Source: an uncultured Bacillota bacterium
GTDB taxonomy: Bacteria > Bacillota_I > Bacilli_A > RFN20 > CAG-449
Direction of reading: 5' to 3'
Assembly (NCBI GenBank): GCA_905204225.1
Contig: CAJKZK010000023.1
Location: 1 to 18,708 of the forward strand
DNA length: 18,708 nt
Each line of letters starts with the position of its first letter. Position 1 is the stretch's first letter. Of this stretch, positions 14,842 through 18,708 are shown one piece after another. A program made the position numbers and the translations under genes. Under the pieces are notes generated by a model. The model was not told where the DNA came from. It saw nothing but the letters and a program-made list of their open reading frames with translations, and did not search any database.

Positions 14842-14889
14842 GCTGTAAAGAAATAATATTTGATTATTAATTTCTTACAGCTTTTTATT
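14842..14889 (+). terminator. Intrinsic terminator of the lipoprotein gene
   Basis: GCTGTAAAGAAAT (14842-14854) pairs with ATTTCTTACAGC (14870-14881), 12 bp with one bulged A, followed by a T-rich tail from 14882. It begins 12 nt after the TAA. Confidence 0.8.
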
Positions 14890-14930
14890 TTAAATAAAAG
14901 AGCCTAATCAAAAGATTTTATGCTCAATTT

Positions 14931-14946
14931 TTTGGATTCTGTAAAA
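14931..14946 (+). repeat. Internal third copy of the inverted-repeat core
   Basis: TTTGGATTCTGTAAAA matches TTTAGATTCTGCAAAA of the right end (16588-16603) at 14 of 16 positions, in the same orientation, about 45 nt before the transposase start region. With the left end it forms an inverted pair around the lipoprotein gene alone. It may mark a nested or earlier element boundary. Confidence 0.55.
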
Positions 14947-14990
14947 TCTTATGGGGGTTGTAAAGTTTAAATAATGTAAAATTATATGGA

Positions 14991-16260
14991 GTGACTAGAA
15001 AGAACAACTACAAATACTTTTAAAAGAAAAGGATTCATTATCAGAGATATCAAAAGAAATGAATTTATCTAGACAAACTTTGTATAGAGAAATATTAAGA
15101 AATTCATTTACAATATCTTGTGATAAATTTGGTATAAGATTATCTTGTATTAATTATTTAAAATGTCATAAAGAAAAGAAATCTTATAGGCTAGAATGCT
15201 CAAATAACTGTGTTAAGTATCAGGCTGGTAGACAATCTTGTTAAAAAAATATCCATTTGTTTGCAATAATTGTAGGAAGAAAAAATGTTGTAATTTTCTT
15301 CATTGTTATTATGATGCTGAAACTGCTTCTGATTCATATCATCAAAGAATTAAGAATGCAAATGCTACTCCAAAAACCGATGAATATACAATCAAAAAAA
15401 TTGATAGTGTCGTTTCATCATTGGTAAAAAAAGGACAATCAATTGAAGCTATATTAATGAATCATCCTGAATTAAATGTCTCAGCTTTAACAATAAGAAA
15501 ATGGATTAAAAATAATTTATTTGATTGTAGCTTTTCTGAATTAAGAATGACTGGTAGAAGAGTACCACGAAAGTATAATTATTCTTCAAAACCAAATCAT
15601 ATAAAGCTATCAGAAGCTAAAATAGGCTATAAATACAACGATTTTCGCTTATTTAAATCTCTTCATCCAAATTGCTTAACAATTCATTTAGATTCAGTTA
15701 TTGGGACTATGGATGGTGTTAATTCTATTTTAACAATTCATATTGTTGAATATAAATTTCAGTTTGGTATTTTGTTAAATTCTAAAAGGCCTGATGAAGT
15801 TTGTCAAAAGCTTAATGAATTGCTTGTTAAATTAAAATCACTTGAAGATTCTTCTATACGTACTGTATATTCAACATTTATAGAATGCTGGTTAACTGAC
15901 AATGGTGTTGAATTTGATAAAATTCTATCTTTAATTGAAACACATAAAAATTTAAATATTTTCTTTTGTCATCCGTACTCATCATTTGAAAAAGGTGCTT
16001 GTGAGAGAAACCATGTTATAGTTAGATATATTTATTACCAAGGTTGGTCATTCGATAATCTAAATCAACATGATATTAATGTTCTTTTTTCTAATATCGA
16101 TTCTTATCCAAGAAAATCTCTAAACAAAAAAACTCCTTACCAATGTGTATTAGAATATTCACGTTTAGGTAAAGAGTTTTTAGATCTTATTAATATATTT
16201 AATGTTAACGCCGATGATGTTAATTTATCACCATCGCTATTAAAGAAAATTAAGAAATAA
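14991..16260 (+). pseudogene. IS30-like DDE transposase, frameshifted
   Basis: The sequence reads as one transposase split by frame changes. A GTG at 14991 begins VTRK; the next frame (open from 14999) encodes an IS30-type helix-turn-helix (EQLQILLKEKDS, then LSRQTLYREILRNS) and a Cys-rich stretch, ending at TAA 15242-15244. The remainder is in the -1 frame, open from 15232 to TAA 16258-16260. It begins LLKKYPFVCNNC and carries the whole catalytic core. Counting from TTG 15238, Asp152 (HLDSVIG), Asp221 (TDNGVEF) and Glu256 (GACERNH) form the DDE triad, with 34 residues between the second Asp and the Glu. Related Firmicute transposases have the HTH, a CNGC-like zinc-binding stretch and the core in one chain. 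No slippery heptamer is seen at the break, so mutation is likelier than programmed frameshifting. Confidence 0.75.
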
Positions 16261-16291
16261 GCACAAAATTTTCTTAATTATATTTATTCTC

Positions 16292-16372
16292 GAAGAAGTT
16301 TTCACGTTTATTTTTGTTTCAATTAGTTAAAAAAATACATTTTTAACTAATATTTTTGTCGTGTCCTTCTTC
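16292..16372 (+). terminator. Nested hairpin and terminator after the transposase gene
   Basis: The inner stem is perfect: ATTAGTTAAAAA (16322-16333) with TTTTTAACTAAT (16340-16351), 6-nt loop, followed by ATTTTT, as an intrinsic terminator should be. Around it GAAGAAG (16292-16298) can pair with CTTCTTC (16366-16372), and CACG (16303-16306) with CGTG (16360-16363). The outer pairing is unusual for a simple terminator. Confidence 0.6.
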
Positions 16373-16587
16373 ACTTAAATAATAGTAAATTTTAATTCAA
16401 TTTTCAAATAATAACATCTTTTTTTATGCTAAATAACTTACAATTGCTTATTTTCATCTTGTATTTATTTATTATTATCAATACAACTTATTTTGTTGCA
16501 TTTAATTATTTAATTAACCAATGTTTTTAACATAATGAAAAAGATCTATATCATAAGATATAAACCTTCATTTTATATTTGAATTAA

Positions 16588-16606
16588 TTTAGATTCTGCA
16601 AAAGTT
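16588..16606 (-). repeat. Terminal inverted repeat, right
   Basis: TTTAGATTCTGCAAAAGTT is the inverted partner of 12515-12533 (18 of 19). It is followed by nine bases, then the right direct repeat. Confidence 0.8.
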
Positions 16607-16615
16607 CCGAGAGCC

Positions 16616-16659
16616 GTTTTTTATACATTTTATAATTTTTCATGACAAAATAAATAAAT
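16616..16659 (+). repeat. Long direct repeat, right copy
   Basis: This copy matches 12468-12511 at 43 of 44 positions. It runs straight into the promoter and start of the YcxB-like gene, so it is probably the native, uninterrupted version of the site. Confidence 0.9.
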
Positions 16660-16670
16660 AAATGTAAAAT
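16642..16670 (+). promoter_or_regulatory. Promoter of the YcxB-like gene
   Basis: ATGACA (16642-16647) and TAAAAT (16665-16670) are each one base from consensus and are separated by an ideal 17 nt. Transcription should start at or within a base or two of the ATG at 16677. The -35 box lies in the direct repeat and recurs at 12494-12499. Confidence 0.55.
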
Positions 16671-16676
16671 AAAAAT

Positions 16677-17189
16677 ATGAAATTTAATATTTGTTTTGAA
16701 AGTAAATATAAAGGAATGTTTAAAGATGTCCTTAAAATAAAAATAAAAAAATTGCTTAACATGATATTTTTGGGCTTGGTATTTTTATGTATTGGCATTT
16801 ATATTTTATTTTTAAGATTTTATGAACCTAATTTATGGTATCAAAATATTTTAGGATATTTGTTTGTTATATTAGGATTATTATTTATTATTTTTTCACC
16901 TTTTGGTTTTTTATTTAAAAAATATAATAAAGGTTTTATGGATAAAATTAATATTGAATTTTATAAAAAAGATAATGAATGGTTTTATCATCTTAGAGGA
17001 ACAAAAAATAATTCTTCTTATGAAGAAGAATATAAAATTAATTTAGTTGAAATAAAAAAAGATATCTGTATATTTTCTTCTTTAAATGGGAATGAGTTTT
17101 TTATTCCATTAAAAGAATTAAATGAAGAAAATATTAATGATTTAATTCTTATGAAAAATGAAATATTAAAATTAAGAATTAAAAAATAG
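16677..17189 (+). CDS. YcxB-like two-helix membrane protein
   Basis: The 170-aa protein has a short N-terminal cytoplasmic segment starting MKFNICFESKYKG. Two membrane helices follow (about residues 28-48 and 60-80) with a short connecting loop, then a beta-rich soluble tail (about 90-165) with a FIPLKELNEENINDLI motif. This layout and the closing I/F-P-x-x-x-L/F-x-x-E pattern resemble the YcxB-like family, which is widespread in Firmicutes and of unknown function. There is no Shine-Dalgarno before ATG 16677, and the predicted transcription start almost coincides with it, so the mRNA may be leaderless. It lies 19 nt before the cardiolipin synthase gene and is probably co-transcribed with it. 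Confidence 0.7.
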   Translation: MKFNICFESKYKGMFKDVLKIKIKKLLNMIFLGLVFLCIGIYILFLRFYEPNLWYQNILGYLFVILGLLFIIFSPFGFLFKKYNKGFMDKINIEFYKKDNEWFYHLRGTKNNSSYEEEYKINLVEIKKDICIFSSLNGNEFFIPLKELNEENINDLILMKNEILKLRIKK

Positions 17190-17208
17190 TTTTTTTAAGA
17201 GGTATTTT

Positions 17209-18708
17209 ATGAAGCAAATTTTAAGAGTTTTAAATAGATTGATATTGGTTCTTCCAGCTTTAGTTTTACAATGCTTTTGGTATTATATAATATTTGTTTT
17301 TGCGTCAAGATTTTCATTTTATTTAACTTTTGCAACCAATATTATTTCTTTTTTAATAGTGCTATTTATTGTTAATCATCGTGGAGAACCTAATTATAGA
17401 ATAATATGGTTAATAATTATTTTATCTTTACCTGTCGTGGGAAGCTGGTTATATATTTTATTTGGTAATAGAAGAAGTAGTAAAGGAATAGATAAATTAA
17501 TTAAAATTAATGAAAAATATAATAAAGTTTTATCTTTGACAGATGAAAAAATAGAAATTGAATTAAAAAATGATAATTGTAGATTTGCTCAAACAATGAT
17601 TGAATTATCTAATGAAAGTAATTTTCCTATTTATAAATGTAATGAAACTAAATTTTATTCTTTAGGTGAAGAAATGTTTAAAGATATTTTAGAAGAATTA
17701 AATAACGCTAAAGAATTTATTTATATAGAATATTTTATTGTAGAAAAAGGTTTGTTTTTTGATTCCATTTATAATATTTTAAAGCAAAAAGTTAATGAAG
17801 GCGTTAAAGTATATTTCATGTTTGATGATTTTGGTAGTATATTAACATTTTCAAATCATACATTAATAGAAATGGAAAATAATGGAATTAATTGTTGTAT
17901 ATTTAATCCTACTATTATTATTAAGGCTGCTATTAATAATCGTGATCATCGAAAAATGGTAATTATTGATAATAAGGTTTGTTTTTCTGGTGGAATAAAT
18001 TTAGCAGATGAATATATTAATCATGTTGTAAAATTTGGTCATTGGAAAGATATAGGATTTAAAATTGTTGGAGCAGGAGTAGATAATTATTCAAAAATGT
18101 TTGTTGAATTATGGAATTGTTATTCTAAAAATAAAATTGTTAATAATTTAGAAGTTAATTATTTAAAAGATGATAATCATGGTTATTTATTATCTTATTA
18201 TGATTCACCTCATAATGAAGTTGCTTATAGTAATAATTTATATGTGGAATTAATGTCACAAGCCCAAAAATATATTTGGATATATACTCCATATTTAATT
18301 CCTAGTGAAGAAATTATTAATTCATTAATAATGGCTAGTAAAAGAGGGGTAGATGTTAGATTAATTTTACCTGGTGTTCCAGATAAAAAAATTGTGTATA
18401 GAATTAGCAAAAGTTATTTTAAAATATTAATAGATAATGGAGTTAAAATTTATTTATATACAGCAGGTTTTGTTCATGCAAAAGCATTATTAATAGATGA
18501 TAATATATGTACAATTGGAACAGTAAATTTAGATTCTAGAAGCTTATTTTTACATTTTGAAAATAATACTTTATTTTATAAAAATAATGTAAATTTATTG
18601 TTAAAGGATGATTTTAATAATTATTTTAATAAATGTAAATTAGTAAAAATTGAAGAAATTAAGACTGGATTTTTATATAATTTAATTAATAATATATTAA
18701 GATTAATA
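17209..18708 (+). CDS. cls: Cardiolipin synthase (phospholipase D superfamily), 3' end beyond window
   Basis: This membrane enzyme joins two phosphatidylglycerols to make cardiolipin and glycerol. Translation from ATG 17209 (AAGAGG at 17197-17202, 6-nt spacing) is open to the last base, giving 500 residues. Family enzymes are usually about 480-510 aa, so only the last few residues are missing. Two or more N-terminal membrane helices and the PLD-nuclease N-terminal region lie at about 10-85. Two complete HKD motifs follow: His247-x-Lys249-x4-Asp254 within DHRKMVIID, followed by a SGGINLADEY segment, and His423-x-Lys425-x4-Asp430 within HAKALLIDD, followed by GTVNLDSRS. Paired HKD motifs with this N-terminus are diagnostic for bacterial Cls. 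It follows the YcxB-like gene closely. Nothing looks damaged. Confidence 0.94.
   Translation, partial: MKQILRVLNRLILVLPALVLQCFWYYIIFVFASRFSFYLTFATNIISFLIVLFIVNHRGEPNYRIIWLIIILSLPVVGSWLYILFGNRRSSKGIDKLIKINEKYNKVLSLTDEKIEIELKNDNCRFAQTMIELSNESNFPIYKCNETKFYSLGEEMFKDILEELNNAKEFIYIEYFIVEKGLFFDSIYNILKQKVNEGVKVYFMFDDFGSILTFSNHTLIEMENNGINCCIFNPTIIIKAAINNRDHRKMVIIDNKVCFSGGINLADEYINHVVKFGHWKDIGFKIVGAGVDNYSKMFVELWNCYSKNKIVNNLEVNYLKDDNHGYLLSYYDSPHNEVAYSNNLYVELMSQAQKYIWIYTPYLIPSEEIINSLIMASKRGVDVRLILPGVPDKKIVYRISKSYFKILIDNGVKIYLYTAGFVHAKALLIDDNICTIGTVNLDSRSLFLHFENNTLFYKNNVNLLLKDDFNNYFNKCKLVKIEEIKTGFLYNLINNILRLI

Larger units (their letters stand above)
12512..16615 (+). mobile_element. Candidate 4.1-kb cargo-carrying transposable unit with IS30-like transposase
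   Basis: The segment carries 19-bp terminal inverted repeats (12515-12533 and 16588-16606, 18 of 19 identical) a few bases inside its ends and is bracketed by the 44-nt direct repeat. It holds a lipoprotein gene and a DDE transposase related to IS30-family proteins. Codon use in the lipoprotein gene (more AAG, GAG, AGC and GGC) differs from the flanking genes, supporting an outside origin. The direct repeat is far longer than the 2-3 bp usual for IS30, so either the element belongs to a group with long target duplications (as reported for IS1202-like elements) or the repeat arose by another recombination event. The outer ends are approximate. Confidence 0.6.
16261..16676 (+). other. Non-coding stretch between transposase and next gene
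   Basis: No credible gene is present on either strand. The stretch holds a nested hairpin (16292-16372), a 17-nt match (16412-16428) to the right arm of the operon terminator (12083-12099), the right inverted repeat (16588-16606), the right long direct repeat (16616-16659) and the promoter of the next gene. Confidence 0.7.

Noticed and set aside
12468..16659. CRISPR array or phage attachment sites made by the 44-nt repeats
   Set aside because: There are only two copies 4.1 kb apart, with no spacers, integrase or phage genes. Inverted ends and a DDE transposase fit a transposed unit better.
1..18708. tRNA, rRNA or riboswitch genes
   Set aside because: I saw no GC-rich structured block, cloverleaf pattern or known riboswitch core on either strand by reading; a covariance-model search was not possible.

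Overview
The window is very AT-rich DNA (roughly three quarters A+T by eye) with strong AGGAG-type ribosome binding sites, intrinsic terminators ending in T-runs and mostly TAA stops. The gene content is a PASTA-type penicillin-binding protein, a MATE transporter, secreted proteins, an IS30-like transposase and a two-HKD cardiolipin synthase. This suggests a walled, low-GC Firmicute, perhaps an uncultured gut Bacilli/Erysipelotrichia-type lineage. That placement is inference; no rRNA or marker gene fixes it. No intact gene here ends in TGA, but Trp is always TGG, so I read the window with the standard bacterial code.

Layout. 43-1944 is a class B penicillin-binding protein. 2086-3444 is a MATE efflux protein; its ribosome binding site directly abuts a strong terminator-like hairpin. 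3495-12096 is a self-contained operon. It has a cre-like box, a promoter whose 19-nt spacer contains a run of ten G, a 5' mRNA hairpin, a 45-aa peptide gene, a secreted beta-propeller-like protein (758 aa), a GH3 glycosidase with reversed domain order and a membrane segment at each end (988 aa), and a membrane-anchored protein with Ig-like, CBM-like and propeller-like parts (1009 aa). A 13-bp-stem terminator closes it. 12134-12430 is the broken tail of another CBM-like gene. 12512-16615 looks like a transposed unit: 19-bp inverted ends (18/19 identical) lie inside a 44-nt direct repeat. It carries a lipoprotein gene with a TGA stop in its signal peptide and a frameshifted IS30-like transposase. 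The native chromosome then resumes with a YcxB-like membrane protein (16677-17189) and a cardiolipin synthase that runs off the edge (17209-18708).

How the genes work together. The central operon reads as a cell-surface carbohydrate-handling system. Two related propeller-like proteins, one apparently released and one anchored, flank an anchored GH3 enzyme whose catalytic part would face outward. The G10 tract between the -35 and -10 boxes is a classic substrate for slipped-strand mispairing, and the cre-like box suggests catabolite control. The operon is therefore a good candidate for a phase-variable, sugar-responsive surface system. This is the most interesting thing in the window.
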